Part shown: piece by piece, positions 26,407 to 35,214 of the stretch
Layout: each line of letters begins with the position of its first letter
Position numbering within the stretch: the first letter of the stretch is position 1
NCBI RefSeq assembly: GCF_019977315.1
Contig: NZ_AP024652.1
Location: 3,472,001 to 3,536,000 of the forward strand
Reading direction: 5' to 3'
DNA: 64,000 nucleotides
DNA from: Arthrobacter sp. StoSoilB22
GTDB taxonomy: Bacteria; Actinomycetota; Actinomycetes; Actinomycetales; Micrococcaceae
Notes under the pieces: generated by a model
Seen by the model: only the letters and a program-made list of their open reading frames with translations
Database searches by the model: none
Told to the model about the DNA's origin: nothing
Program-made: the position numbers and the translations under genes

Positions 26407-27966
26407 ATGTCGAAGCACTTTCCTGGGCGAAAGTTGTCCTGGGTTCGGCTCTCCGTGCTGCTGGCCGTCATAGCGGTAGTTGTAGGTGCCGGCGTCGTTT
26501 CCTGGCGTAATTACACCGATACCCGTGCCGCGGCAGCGTCACCATCGCATTTCATGGGATACGTTGATGTGACGGCAACACCCCGGTACGCGTTTGAGCA
26601 ACCGGCCGGCGCCACCAGCAAATCAGTAGTCCTGTCCTTCATCGTGGCCGATGCCAAGGACGGATGCACCCCCTCCTGGGGATCCTTCTACAGCCTGGAC
26701 GCAGCCGCTTCAGACCTTGATCTTGACCGGCGCATAGCCCGCCTCCGGCAAACCGGCGGCGATATCGCCGTTTCCTTCGGCGGGTTATCCAACCAGGAAC
26801 TCGCCACCGCGTGCAGGGACGACGAACGGCTCCAGCAGGCCTATTCGACTGTGGTTGAACGCTACGAGCTCAACACCATTGACCTGGACATCGAGGGCAC
26901 CGCCCTGACAGACGATGCAGCCATCGCACGGCAAGCCAAAGCCATCTCCGCTCTACAGAAAGACCGGCAGGCCGAGGGCAAGAGCCTGTCCGTTTGGTTG
27001 ACGTTACCCGTGGCCCCATCGGGGCTGACCGCGGACGGGACGGCCGCCGTCGCTCAGATGCTCTCCGGCGGCGTGGAACTGGCCGGTGTGAACATCATGA
27101 CCATGGATTATGGCGAAAGCAGGGTGGCCGGGCAGTCGATGCTGCAGGCCTCCATCGCGGCCGCCGAGGCAACGCATGCCCAGTTGGACGATGCGTACTC
27201 GGCGGCGAAGCAGAGTCTTGGTGCACAGACCCTGTGGCGCAAGATCGGCCTGACTCCCATGATCGGCCAGAACGACATTGTGGCTGACGTGTTCACCCTG
27301 TCCGACGCCCAGGGTTTGCACGACTTCGCGCAGAGCAAGGGTGTTGGCCGCATGTCCATGTGGTCCTTGAACCGGGATGCCGAATGCGGGCCTAACTACC
27401 CCACCCTGACTGTGGTGTCCGACGCCTGCAGCGGTGTGCCACAAGGCGCCGCGCGTTTCTCCGACGTCCTGGGTACAGACATTGGCTCCAAAGCAACATC
27501 CTCACCCAGCCCGATGCTGCCAACCACCACTGCCACCGCCGTAGTGGATGACCCAACCACCAGCCCCTACCCGGTGTGGTCGCCGGTAGCCACATACGTG
27601 CAGTCGGACAGGATCGTGTGGCAAGGCAACGTCTACGAGGCCAAGTGGTGGACAAAAGAGGACGTTCCCAATGACCCCGTCCCGGACCGGGCAGCGGCCC
27701 CTTGGAAACTGATCGGGCCCGTCCTGCCCGGCGACCGGCCCCAGCCTGAGGTCACTGTGCCCCTAGGAACTTACCCTGCGTGGTCTGCCACAACCGTCTA
27801 CCACAAGGGCGACCGGGTGATGCTGGACCAGCGCGTCTTCGAAGCCAAATGGTGGGTCCAAACGCAGAGTCCGGAAGCCGCATTGCAAGGCTCAACGGAT
27901 TCGGCATGGATGAAACTAGGCAACGAAGAATTAGCCAAGGTGCTTGCCGGCCAGGCAGCAAAATAG
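26407..27966 (+). CDS. GH18-like chitinase with two CBM5/12 modules
   Basis: A 519-residue protein. The ATG at 26407 follows TTGGGGGAATA; an upstream in-frame start is less likely. A single N-terminal membrane helix (15-33) serves as signal anchor. The domain at 47-350 reads as GH18: IVADAKDGCTPSWG, then AVSFGGLS and TIDLDIEG, with the acid/base glutamate at residue 163. Two C-terminal carbohydrate-binding modules of family 5/12 follow: YPVWSPVATYVQSDRIVW with YEAKWW, and YPAWSATTVYHKGDRVML with FEAKWW. It is predicted to cut a GlcNAc-containing polymer. It is divergent from the GT2, whose product it might process. Confidence 0.85.
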   Translation: MSKHFPGRKLSWVRLSVLLAVIAVVVGAGVVSWRNYTDTRAAAASPSHFMGYVDVTATPRYAFEQPAGATSKSVVLSFIVADAKDGCTPSWGSFYSLDAAASDLDLDRRIARLRQTGGDIAVSFGGLSNQELATACRDDERLQQAYSTVVERYELNTIDLDIEGTALTDDAAIARQAKAISALQKDRQAEGKSLSVWLTLPVAPSGLTADGTAAVAQMLSGGVELAGVNIMTMDYGESRVAGQSMLQASIAAAEATHAQLDDAYSAAKQSLGAQTLWRKIGLTPMIGQNDIVADVFTLSDAQGLHDFAQSKGVGRMSMWSLNRDAECGPNYPTLTVVSDACSGVPQGAARFSDVLGTDIGSKATSSPSPMLPTTTATAVVDDPTTSPYPVWSPVATYVQSDRIVWQGNVYEAKWWTKEDVPNDPVPDRAAAPWKLIGPVLPGDRPQPEVTVPLGTYPAWSATTVYHKGDRVMLDQRVFEAKWWVQTQSPEAALQGSTDSAWMKLGNEELAKVLAGQAAK

Positions 27967-27978
27967 GAGCAACACAGC

Positions 27979-28428
27979 ATGAGGAAGTACCTGACAGCGG
28001 TGGCATTGCTTGCAGCGGCCACCCTTGTCCTGAGTGGATGCGCTCAGGGGCACGACGACGCCAAAGCCAGCGATCTCGGCACCACCTTCGCTTACTCATT
28101 GGCGGGTCACAACGGCAAATTCTGCGAGCACCTGGACAGTTCCAGTGAACAAAGCGTGGAGGACTGTAAGAAGAGCGAAGCGGAAGCAGCTGCCAAGCAA
28201 GAGGCCAACCAAGAGCCAATAATGTGGGTGCCCAAGATCTACCAGCTGATCCCCGGGAAAGAAAAGATTCTCGGAATAGTGGTGGAGTTCAACCGGGCAG
28301 GAAACCAAGAGTTTGTTGCCATTGAAGCGATACAGCGGGGAGACGAGTACAAAATCCTTCGCTGGGCCTATCCGGATAAGGCCGACTACAAGACCGACCG
28401 TGCAATCACCAACACCTTCAGTTGGTGA
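27979..28428 (+). CDS. Putative lipoprotein, cotranscribed with the GH18 gene
   Basis: A 149-residue protein starting 12 bp after the GH18 stop codon with AGGAG upstream. The signal is MRKYLTAVALLAAATLVLSGC, with lipobox LSGC and cysteine 21. The mature part is a small alpha/beta domain with two further cysteines (KFCEHL, VEDCKK) that could pair, and a glutamate-rich helix. It resembles small secreted immunity- or transport-like folds only in general shape. Function is not assigned; the spacing argues for a role with the hydrolase. Confidence 0.7.
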   Translation: MRKYLTAVALLAAATLVLSGCAQGHDDAKASDLGTTFAYSLAGHNGKFCEHLDSSSEQSVEDCKKSEAEAAAKQEANQEPIMWVPKIYQLIPGKEKILGIVVEFNRAGNQEFVAIEAIQRGDEYKILRWAYPDKADYKTDRAITNTFSW

Positions 28429-28483
28429 ATCCGAACCTTCTCAGCGCATGAAGAGTTTCGGTAGTCGCGGCCACGGCCACCAG

Positions 28484-29263
28484 TCACCCCTTGAATACGG
28501 GAGCCCGCTTCTCCTGGAACGCACGGAAACCCTCGGCGTAATCGTCGGTTTTGCAGAGCCGTGCCTGTTCCGAGTTTTCCTCGGCCATGGATGCCCACAG
28601 GCCCAGGCGCTGATCGCGGATGTGCGCCACCAGTTCCTTCGAAGCATTGAAGGCCTCAGTGGCGCCAACGGCAACGCGCGCAACAATAGCCCGCGTCTCG
28701 TCCAGCAAAACATCGGCCGGCATCGCCCGGCTGAACATTCCTTGCTCCACGGCTTCCGCCCCGGAAATAAGGTCCGCGGTGTAGATCAGGTCCAGCGTGC
28801 GGTGCATGCCCAGACGTTCCGTGAAGTACCAGTGCCCGCCCGAGTCCAACGTGGCCCCAAGCTTCGCAAACGGGGACCCGAACTTGGCGTTGTCCGCCAC
28901 GTACACCACGTCCGTGGCCAGCAGCAGTCCCAGCCCAACCCCCAGGCAGGCGCCGTGCGCGGCGGCAAACGTGGGCGCCGGGAACGCAGCCATCTTCCTC
29001 AGCAGCGGTTCAACAAGTCCGCCAAGATAAGCCTGGGCATCATCGGTTTCCGGTGTCACCCCTGAAATGTCGCGCCCGGCACAGAAGGCGCGGCCTTCTC
29101 CGCGAAGCAGCAGCGCCCGCACCTCACCGCGTGAGGCGGCGGTAGCAGCGTCGTCGTACGCTTTGTCCAGCTGGGCAAGCGCGTCCTCGTTGAGCGAGTT
29201 CAGCTTGTCCGGGTAGTTGAGGACGATTTCGGCAATGCCGTTGGCAAGGGAGAGCTCGATCAT
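28484..29263 (-). CDS. paaG: Enoyl-CoA hydratase/isomerase family, probably PaaG-type
   Basis: A 259-residue crotonase-fold protein. The CoA and oxyanion-hole segments are visible: GEGRAFCAGRDISG and HGACLGVGLGLLLATDVV. ATLDSGGHW places an aspartate where PaaG has its catalytic acid. PaaG isomerises ring-1,2-epoxyphenylacetyl-CoA to the oxepin. It is the last gene of the paaABCDE operon, 8 bp after paaE, which supports this over a generic hydratase. PaaF (hydratase) remains possible. Confidence 0.7.
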   Translation of the reverse strand: MIELSLANGIAEIVLNYPDKLNSLNEDALAQLDKAYDDAATAASRGEVRALLLRGEGRAFCAGRDISGVTPETDDAQAYLGGLVEPLLRKMAAFPAPTFAAAHGACLGVGLGLLLATDVVYVADNAKFGSPFAKLGATLDSGGHWYFTERLGMHRTLDLIYTADLISGAEAVEQGMFSRAMPADVLLDETRAIVARVAVGATEAFNASKELVAHIRDQRLGLWASMAEENSEQARLCKTDDYAEGFRAFQEKRAPVFKG

Positions 29264-29271
29264 GGGACTCC

Positions 29272-30477
29272 TTAGACGTCGAAGTCGACGGTAACTTCTT
29301 CGCTGGTGGGGTGGGACTGGCAGGTGAGGACGTAGCCTTTGTCCAGCTCGTCCTGTTCAAGGGCGTAGTTCTCATCCATGGTCACCGTACCGGTGATCAG
29401 CTTGGCACGGCAGGTGCCGCAAACGCCGCCGGCGCACGCGAACGGAACGTCAGGGCGGACGCGCAATGCAGCGTTGAGGATGGACTCGCGGGCGTGGGTG
29501 GGGCTGGCAACATCACCGGTCAACCCATCCAGGGTGAAGGTGATCTTGTAGGTGTCCTGCGACTCGTCCTCCACAACCGGGCGGCCGGCGTTGCCCTCGG
29601 GACGATCCGGACGGCCCGTGGTGAACAGCTCGAACCGAACATGCTCGGGCTCCACGCCGCGGGCAGCGAGGGTGTCGCGGCACAACTGGACCAACTCAAA
29701 CGGCCCGCACAGGAACCATTCGTCCACGTCCTCGGCACGGATGGCACTGCTGAGCAGGGCCTGAAGTTTCTCGGAATCGATACGTCCGGTCATCAGCGGT
29801 GCAATGCGCTGCTCGCGGGACAACACGTGGTGCAATGCCAGGCGGGACGGGTACTTGTCCTTCAGGTCCGCCAGCTCTTCGAGGAACATCACGTCCATGG
29901 CAGCCTTGTTGGCGTACACCAGGTCAAAAGTTGTCTCCGGATTGGCGGCCAGCAGCGTCCGGGCGATGGCGATGACCGGCGTGATGCCCGAACCCGCGGC
30001 GATCGCCACGAAGTTGCCCGGCTCCCCCGCCAGCTCCTCCGGGTGGTTCATGGAGTTCATGACGTTGTGCTGAACCGAGGCGCCGTCTCTGCCGTGCCGG
30101 GAGATGAACGCACCCTGCGGGCTCATCACATCCAGGACATCCCCGGCTTTGAGCTCGGCGTTGGCCCACGTGGAGAAAAGGCCGCCCAGGTCTTTTTTGA
30201 TGGCCACGCGGATCTCGCTGCTGCCGTCCTCAAAGCTGCGCGGCTCTGCGCAAATCGAGTAACTGCGGCGGACCTCGTGCGGCTCACCGTTCTCATCCGG
30301 CAGCGTGGCGCGCAGGGCGACGTACTGCCCCGGGAGGTAGTCGTACTGCCCGGCAAGCTCGGCCGGAACACCAAACGTGACCTCAATGGCATCGTCCGTG
30401 AGGCGCCGGACTTCCGCGACGGTCAGGTTGTGGAAAGACGCACGACGGCGGCTGGCCGTCTGGGTTTCGGTGGTCAT
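29272..30477 (-). CDS. paaE: 1,2-phenylacetyl-CoA epoxidase, reductase subunit PaaE
   Basis: A 401-residue iron-sulfur flavoprotein reductase. The ATG at 30477 follows AAGGA. The N-terminal FNR-like part carries the FAD motif RRSYSICAE (with a beta-barrel YLPGQYVALRA) and the NAD(P) segment AAGSGITPVIAIAR. The C-terminal plant-type [2Fe-2S] domain has CAGGVCGTCRAK and a distant LTCQSHP cysteine. PaaE passes electrons from NADPH to the di-iron oxygenase PaaA. The gene follows paaD by 8 bp. Length is slightly above the usual 350-360 residues because of an N-terminal extension and a longer linker. Confidence 0.95.
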   Translation of the reverse strand: MTTETQTASRRRASFHNLTVAEVRRLTDDAIEVTFGVPAELAGQYDYLPGQYVALRATLPDENGEPHEVRRSYSICAEPRSFEDGSSEIRVAIKKDLGGLFSTWANAELKAGDVLDVMSPQGAFISRHGRDGASVQHNVMNSMNHPEELAGEPGNFVAIAAGSGITPVIAIARTLLAANPETTFDLVYANKAAMDVMFLEELADLKDKYPSRLALHHVLSREQRIAPLMTGRIDSEKLQALLSSAIRAEDVDEWFLCGPFELVQLCRDTLAARGVEPEHVRFELFTTGRPDRPEGNAGRPVVEDESQDTYKITFTLDGLTGDVASPTHARESILNAALRVRPDVPFACAGGVCGTCRAKLITGTVTMDENYALEQDELDKGYVLTCQSHPTSEEVTVDFDV

Positions 30478-30485
30478 GGAATTCC

Positions 30486-31052
30486 TTAGAGGACTTTGAA
30501 GTAGTCGAACGGTTCCTTGCAGTCCTGGCAGACGAACAACGCCTTGCAGGACGTGGAACCAAAGCGGGTGATTTCCTTGGTGTTCAACGACGAACACTGC
30601 GGACATTTCACAGCCAGGCTCAGGCGAATAGGACCGGCATGGCCCCCGGCGGCAGCCATGCCGCTGGGCGGGGCAATCCCGTACTCCTCCAGCTTGGCCT
30701 TGCCGGACTCGGTCATCCAGTCAGTGGTCCACGCCGGAGACAGCACCAGGTTCACGTGCACGCTCGCGTAGCCCTCCTTCTGGAAGGCTGTCCGCAGGTC
30801 GTCACCAATGGCATCCATCGCCGGGCAACCCGAGTACGTGGGCGTAATGGTGACCTCGACGGCGGTAGTTGAGGTGCCGCCGTCGTGCTGGCCATCTGCG
30901 GTGGCCGCCTCAGGCGACTCAACAACCCGCACGCCGCGGAGAATCCCCAGGTCCTCGATGGTGAGGACCGGGATTTCCGGATCGCAGACCGTGGACGCGA
31001 TGTCCCAGGCCCGCTGCTCAGCCGTCTTTGACTGCATCGCCATGCTGGTCAC
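30486..31052 (-). CDS. paaD: Phenylacetyl-CoA epoxidase maturation protein PaaD
   Basis: A 188-residue protein of the PaaD/MIP18 (DUF59) family, thought to assist Fe-S or di-iron maturation of the epoxidase. The N-terminal domain has CDPEIPVLTIEDLGIL and TPTYSGCPAM. The C-terminal end is a zinc-ribbon-like pair, KCPQCSS and FVCQDCKEP, ending FDYFKVL as in other PaaD proteins. The GTG at 31052 overlaps the paaC stop as GTGA, so translation is coupled; an ATG at 31043 is an alternative. A 17-residue low-complexity insertion near residue 50 (TADGQHDGGTSTT) is unusual. Confidence 0.92.
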   Translation of the reverse strand: MTSMAMQSKTAEQRAWDIASTVCDPEIPVLTIEDLGILRGVRVVESPEAATADGQHDGGTSTTAVEVTITPTYSGCPAMDAIGDDLRTAFQKEGYASVHVNLVLSPAWTTDWMTESGKAKLEEYGIAPPSGMAAAGGHAGPIRLSLAVKCPQCSSLNTKEITRFGSTSCKALFVCQDCKEPFDYFKVL

Positions 31053-31981
31053 CAGCTCGCGCCTGGATGCTCGCGGGCCAGGACCTGCATTTCAGCCAGA
31101 ATGTAGCCCAGGAACTCGGAGTGCTTGCCGTGCCGCCCGCCGCCCAATGACTGCGGGACACCGGGAACTTCCAGCTCTGCCTCGGCCAGGATGTTGCCGG
31201 TGAGGCGATCGAATTCCGCACGGAGGCTGGAAGGCTGAACAGTAACTCCAGCTTCAGCCAGGCGGGTGGTGAGATCGTCATCCTCGAAGAGTTCGTCCAC
31301 ATACGGCCACACCAGCTTGAAGCCTTGGATGATGCGTGCACGGGACTCATCAGTGCCGCCGGCGAGCCTAAGCACCCACTGTGCGCTGTGGTCGCGGTGG
31401 TAATCCACCTCTTTCACGGCCTTCGCGGAGATGGCAGCGATGGTGGGATCGGTGGACTCCATGAGCTTGGTGTAGAGCTCGAACTGGTAGAAGCTCACAA
31501 TGAACTGCCGGGCGATGGTCACCGCGAAGTCGCCGTTGGGCTGCTCAAACAGGTGGGCGGAACGGAATTCGTGTTCGCGGCGGAAGTACGCGAGGTCGTC
31601 CTCGGACTTGCCCCAGGCGGCACCGGCATAGGTCAGGAACGACCTTGCATGGCCCAACTGGTCCAGTGCGATGTTGCCGAGGGCAATGTCTTCCTCAAGC
31701 TCGGGGGCCCGGGAAATCCAGTGGCCCAGGCGCTGGGCGAGGATCAGGCCATCGTCGCCGATGCGCAGGGCAAACTCTGCAACATCGTCGGTGGGCTTGA
31801 CCTGTCCCCGGCTGATCTCAAGGGCAATGTCCTCCGGGCGCAATGCGTTGCCCGGCGTGATGCGGGTGGCGCTTGCCGAACCGTCGCCGGACGCACCTGC
31901 TCCGTGCACGCCAACGGAGATGTCGCCGTGGCCTTCGATTGCGAAGTCAGTATCTTTGGTGCTCACGTCTTTGGCAGTCAC
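31049..31981 (-). CDS. paaC: 1,2-phenylacetyl-CoA epoxidase structural subunit PaaC
   Basis: A 310-residue ferritin-like helical protein, the noncatalytic partner of PaaA in the A2C2 heterotetramer. Visible family segments are EFALRIGDDGLILAQRLGHW, IALDQLGHARSFLTYAG and KEVDYHRDHSAQWVLRLAGG. The first 50 residues are a Gly/Ala/Ser-rich extension absent from E. coli PaaC. The start overlaps the paaB stop as ATGA and the stop overlaps paaD, giving tight translational coupling. Confidence 0.95.
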   Translation of the reverse strand: MTAKDVSTKDTDFAIEGHGDISVGVHGAGASGDGSASATRITPGNALRPEDIALEISRGQVKPTDDVAEFALRIGDDGLILAQRLGHWISRAPELEEDIALGNIALDQLGHARSFLTYAGAAWGKSEDDLAYFRREHEFRSAHLFEQPNGDFAVTIARQFIVSFYQFELYTKLMESTDPTIAAISAKAVKEVDYHRDHSAQWVLRLAGGTDESRARIIQGFKLVWPYVDELFEDDDLTTRLAEAGVTVQPSSLRAEFDRLTGNILAEAELEVPGVPQSLGGGRHGKHSEFLGYILAEMQVLAREHPGASW

Positions 31982-32409
31982 AGGTGCTTCACGCCCTCAC
32001 TCTTGGTGTAGTACGTTGCGTGGCGGTAATCCTTGCCCTGCGGGGATTCGAAGAAGGAACCCTTGGAATCGGGATCGCTGGAGGAAATCGCCTCGGCCGG
32101 GACAACCCAAATGGAGACACCTTCATTGCGGCGGGTGTAGAGGTCCCGGGCATTCCGGAGGGCCATGGCCGCATCCGGTGCGTGCAAGGAACCGGCGTGC
32201 ACGTGGGACAGGCCGCGGCTGGAGCGCACAAAAACCTCCCAGAGTGACCAGGGAGACTCTTCCTTTGCCCCATGCGAGGCGACGTCCGGGCCTGAGGCTG
32301 GTGCCGTCGTCGTGCTTTCAACGTTGGTGGTGGCCGCAACCTTGGGGGCCTCGCGGTTGATTTCGCTGGCGGCGCTGGCCGGTGCTTCCGGGTTACCGTG
32401 AGGAGCCAT
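31978..32409 (-). CDS. paaB: 1,2-phenylacetyl-CoA epoxidase subunit PaaB
   Basis: A 143-residue protein. The conserved part starts with SPWSLWEVFVRSSRGLSHVH and continues through DAAMALRNARDLYTRRNEG and SIWVVPAEAI to the end, matching PaaB, the small bridging subunit of the epoxidase. The usual length is about 95 residues; here an N-terminal extension of roughly 50 residues rich in Ala, Ser, Thr and Pro precedes it. The ATG at 32409 overlaps the last base of the paaA stop (TAATG), so the long form is probably real. Confidence 0.93.
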   Translation of the reverse strand: MAPHGNPEAPASAASEINREAPKVAATTNVESTTTAPASGPDVASHGAKEESPWSLWEVFVRSSRGLSHVHAGSLHAPDAAMALRNARDLYTRRNEGVSIWVVPAEAISSSDPDSKGSFFESPQGKDYRHATYYTKSEGVKHL

Positions 32410-33404
32410 TATGCTGCGTTCTCTTTCTGTGCTTGCTTGCGGGCGTAGGCCACGGCGGCTTCGCGAACCCAGGCACCATTTTCGTGTGCCTCGCGGCGGC
32501 GCTCGACGCGCTGCGAGTTGCAGGGACCGCGGCCGGCCAGGACTTCCTTGAACTCGTTCCAGTCCAAAGGTCCGTGCTCCCACTTCTTGGTTTCTTCGTT
32601 GAAACGGATGTCCTTATCAGGCAGGGTCAGGCCGAGTACCCGGACCTGCTCCACCATCATGCCCACGAACCGGCTGCGCAGCTCGTCATTGCTGAAGCGC
32701 TTGATGTTCCACGCCATGGATTGCTTGGAGTTAGGTGAATCGTCATCCGGCGGGCCGAACATCATCAGAGATGGTGCGTACCAGCGGTTCACTGCATCCT
32801 GGGCCATCTGCTTCTGGGCAGGTGTGCCGTTGGAGAGTTCAAGCAGGATTTCGAAACCCTGGCGCTGGTGGAACGACTCTTCCTTGCAGATGCGCACCAT
32901 TGCGCGACCGTAAGGACCGTACGAGGCACGGCACAAGGGCACCTGGTTGCAGATGGCAGCGCCATCAACAAGCCAACCGATGGCTCCCATGTCTGCCCAG
33001 GAAATCGTGGGGTAGTTGAAGATGGACGAGTACCGGGCCTTACCGGCGATCAGGTCTTCCATCATCTGGTCCCGGGACTGGCCCAGGGTCTCAGCGGCCG
33101 AATAGAGGTACAGGCCATGACCGGCCTCGTCCTGAACTTTGGCCATGAGGATTGACTTGCGCTTCAAGCTCGGCGCCCTGGTGATCCAGTTGGCTTCCGG
33201 CTGCATGCCGATGATTTCCGAGTGTGCGTGCTGCGAGATCTGGCGCAGCAAAGTCTTGCGGTAAGCCGCCGGCATCCAGTCGCGCGGTTCAATGCGCGAG
33301 TCCTCCGAAATGATGCGATCAAAATACGCCTGACCGGCCGCCTCCCGCTCCTGCTCTTCCGGGGACAGCTCAGCGGGCACTGACTGCAGATTCTGCGATG
33401 CCAT
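32409..33404 (-). CDS. paaA: 1,2-phenylacetyl-CoA epoxidase catalytic subunit PaaA
   Basis: A 331-residue di-iron oxygenase that epoxidises the aromatic ring of phenylacetyl-CoA. The ferritin-like metal ligands are visible in [28 protein letters not shown] and [14 protein letters not shown]. The ATG at 33404 with TAGGAG upstream is chosen over a longer upstream frame. It is the first gene of the operon paaA-B-C-D-E-(G). The operator-like repeats at 33421-33477 lie directly upstream, pointing to repression by the TetR protein encoded at 61686 and induction by phenylacetyl-CoA. Confidence 0.96.
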   Translation of the reverse strand: MASQNLQSVPAELSPEEQEREAAGQAYFDRIISEDSRIEPRDWMPAAYRKTLLRQISQHAHSEIIGMQPEANWITRAPSLKRKSILMAKVQDEAGHGLYLYSAAETLGQSRDQMMEDLIAGKARYSSIFNYPTISWADMGAIGWLVDGAAICNQVPLCRASYGPYGRAMVRICKEESFHQRQGFEILLELSNGTPAQKQMAQDAVNRWYAPSLMMFGPPDDDSPNSKQSMAWNIKRFSNDELRSRFVGMMVEQVRVLGLTLPDKDIRFNEETKKWEHGPLDWNEFKEVLAGRGPCNSQRVERRREAHENGAWVREAAVAYARKQAQKENAA

Positions 33405-33420
33405 GGTTGCTCCTAATAAA

Positions 33421-33477
33421 TTACCGACCGTTCGTTCAGAATATGCGGAGCGGGTGATTTCAGTCAAGCGTTCGTTC
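33421..33477. promoter_or_regulatory. Putative PaaR operators upstream of paaA
   Basis: TTACCGACCGTTCGTTCAG at 33421-33439 is an imperfect dyad that matches the paaI operator (read in reverse) at about 15 of 22 positions. The core CGTTCGTTC recurs at 33469-33477, exactly 40 bp further, that is on the same helix face. These lie 17-73 bp upstream of the paaA start. Binding by the TetR regulator is inferred. Confidence 0.6.
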
Positions 33478-33593
33478 CCGCGTTTGGACTTGATTCAGCG
33501 GCTCCGCGTTGTTGACAAGATCCGCGCTGCCCGCCGTGTTAACTTGGGGTGGGACCCCAGTTGTCCCCCATCAACGCTAGAAAAGAGCCTTAC

Positions 33594-34190
33594 GTGGAAT
33601 CGCCCCAGCCGTTCAGGATTCTCACCGTCTGCACAGGGAACATCTGCCGCTCCCCCGTGGCCGAACGGTTGCTGCAAACGGGGCTCAACCAGGTAAGCCC
33701 CGGCTCCTTTGAGGTTCGCAGTGCCGGAACGCGGGCCATGGTGGGAGAACCCATCCAGCCGCTCTCAGCCCAAATCATCAGCACATTCCGCGGCAGCCCT
33801 GACGACTTCGCAGCCAGGCAACTGACCCCCCGGATCCTCAAAGAAACCGACCTGGTGCTGGCCATGACATCCAAGCACCGCGGCGAGGTCCTTCAGCTGG
33901 ATGCGTCCCTGTTGAAGCGCACCTTCACCGTCCGCGAATTTGCCCGGATGCTGGCGGTGCTGGAGAACCGTGGCGATACTCCCCCGGCCGAAGACATCAC
34001 GGACTTTTGGCGCGCACTTCCCAGCCGCGCGGCCTCAGTCCGCCACCTCGCGTTGCCCTCCGATCCTGCAGACAACGACGTGGTAGACCCCTACCGACGA
34101 TCGGAAGAGGTCTACCACCAGATGGAGGATGAGCTGGCCCCGGCCATCCTGGGCATCCTCCGGTTCGCGCGCCTGACGGCGCCGGCCTAG
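33594..34190 (+). CDS. Low-molecular-weight protein-tyrosine phosphatase
   Basis: A 198-residue cytoplasmic enzyme. The P-loop VCTGNICRSP near the N-terminus contains the nucleophile Cys13 and Arg19, and the general-acid aspartate is in DVVDPYRRSEEVY near the end. In polysaccharide systems such phosphatases (Wzb type) counteract tyrosine kinases. The envelope genes nearby are compatible but no kinase is present in the window. Start: GTG at 33594 places the P-loop at the usual distance; a GTG at 33549 would add 15 atypical residues. Divergent from paaA. Confidence 0.88.
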   Translation: MESPQPFRILTVCTGNICRSPVAERLLQTGLNQVSPGSFEVRSAGTRAMVGEPIQPLSAQIISTFRGSPDDFAARQLTPRILKETDLVLAMTSKHRGEVLQLDASLLKRTFTVREFARMLAVLENRGDTPPAEDITDFWRALPSRAASVRHLALPSDPADNDVVDPYRRSEEVYHQMEDELAPAILGILRFARLTAPA

Positions 34191-34200
34191 TATTTCCTGA

Positions 34201-35214
34201 TTAGTTGAGCGCAATCACCAGCATCTGACTGGTGCCCGGGATGCAGGTCTGCAGGACCACTGCGGGAAATCCGCCGAAGACTGCTGCCACATCATTGGTG
34301 CTTCCCGGATTGGGTACCTGGCCCCTGCCGGTGGCCGTGAAGGTTCCGTAACCCGGAATGGAGACGGTTTCACCCACGCTGATGCCGGAGAACCGTCCCC
34401 AACCTCCGCAGAAATCGTGCTCCGTGATGAACGTGGCGTAGGCGTTGGTAGGCGTGTAGTGAATCGGCCCGATGCAAGCATCCACCATGGATTGCCCGCC
34501 GGCTCCTGCTACGTAGATGGTCCTGACGGCGGGCGCCGGAGCGGGAGCGGGTGCCGGAGCTGGGGCGGCAGCAGCGGGAGCGGCCGCGGCTGGTGCCTGG
34601 ACAGGTGCAGCCTGAGCGGCTGGAGCCGGTGCTGGTGCTGGTGCGACTACCGCCACAGGCGGTCCGGTGAGCTTCAAGACCTGTCCCGGCACGATCACCG
34701 AATAGGCGCTGAGTCCGTTGGCAGCCAACATGGCAGTAACATCCACACCGTAGCGGGAAGCTATGGAACCAACCGTGTCCCCCGAAGCAACCGTGTAGAG
34801 GTTGGGGTCACCAGCCGGCGCTGCAGGGACGGCCGCCACTATCGGTGCCTCCACAGCATCCGGAGCCGGCGCTGCGGGTTCCGGCGCCGGGGCTGCGGGT
34901 GCAGGAACCGCTGCGGGCACTGCAGCTGCGGGCGGCGCAGCTTCTGCTTCCACGTCCTGGACAGGCAGGGCTGCAGGCGGTTGGGCCCCGTCGCCTTTGG
35001 AGAACGGGACTTGGTCCTGCGAAACAGTTTGGTCAACATCACCTGCCGGTTGCGTCGCCCAGTTCACCACGCCGAAAAGCAAGGGAATCAGAGCTAATAT
35101 CGCGAGCACTGCGCCGGCAATCAACAGCTTGGATTTTGTGGACTGCGGCTGCCGAACATCGCCACCGCTCTTGGTTGTGAGGGAAGTTTGAAGATCTAAG
35201 TCATTCATATTCAT
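34201..35214 (-). CDS. Membrane-anchored LysM protein with a sortase-like C-terminal domain
   Basis: A 337-residue protein. The ATG at 35214 has GGGG upstream. It has a cytoplasmic tail of 28 residues, a membrane helix at 30-50, an Ala/Pro linker, a LysM peptidoglycan-binding domain at 139-183 (YTVASGDTVGSIASRYGV), a second Ala/Pro linker and a domain at 231-337. That last domain has His266 in ITEHDFCGG and Cys324 in VVLQTCIPG, about the spacing of the sortase His and TLxTC cysteine, but I see no downstream catalytic arginine. It may be a degenerate or noncanonical sortase, or an unrelated barrel. It ends 10 bp from the convergent phosphatase gene. Confidence 0.75.
   Translation of the reverse strand: MNMNDLDLQTSLTTKSGGDVRQPQSTKSKLLIAGAVLAILALIPLLFGVVNWATQPAGDVDQTVSQDQVPFSKGDGAQPPAALPVQDVEAEAAPPAAAVPAAVPAPAAPAPEPAAPAPDAVEAPIVAAVPAAPAGDPNLYTVASGDTVGSIASRYGVDVTAMLAANGLSAYSVIVPGQVLKLTGPPVAVVAPAPAPAPAAQAAPVQAPAAAAPAAAAPAPAPAPAPAPAVRTIYVAGAGGQSMVDACIGPIHYTPTNAYATFITEHDFCGGWGRFSGISVGETVSIPGYGTFTATGRGQVPNPGSTNDVAAVFGGFPAVVLQTCIPGTSQMLVIALN

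Noticed and set aside
29311..30489. Long plus-strand open frame (392 codons) opposite paaE
   Set aside because: It is an antisense shadow of the well-supported paaE gene, arising from GC-rich third positions; no ribosome site or domain.
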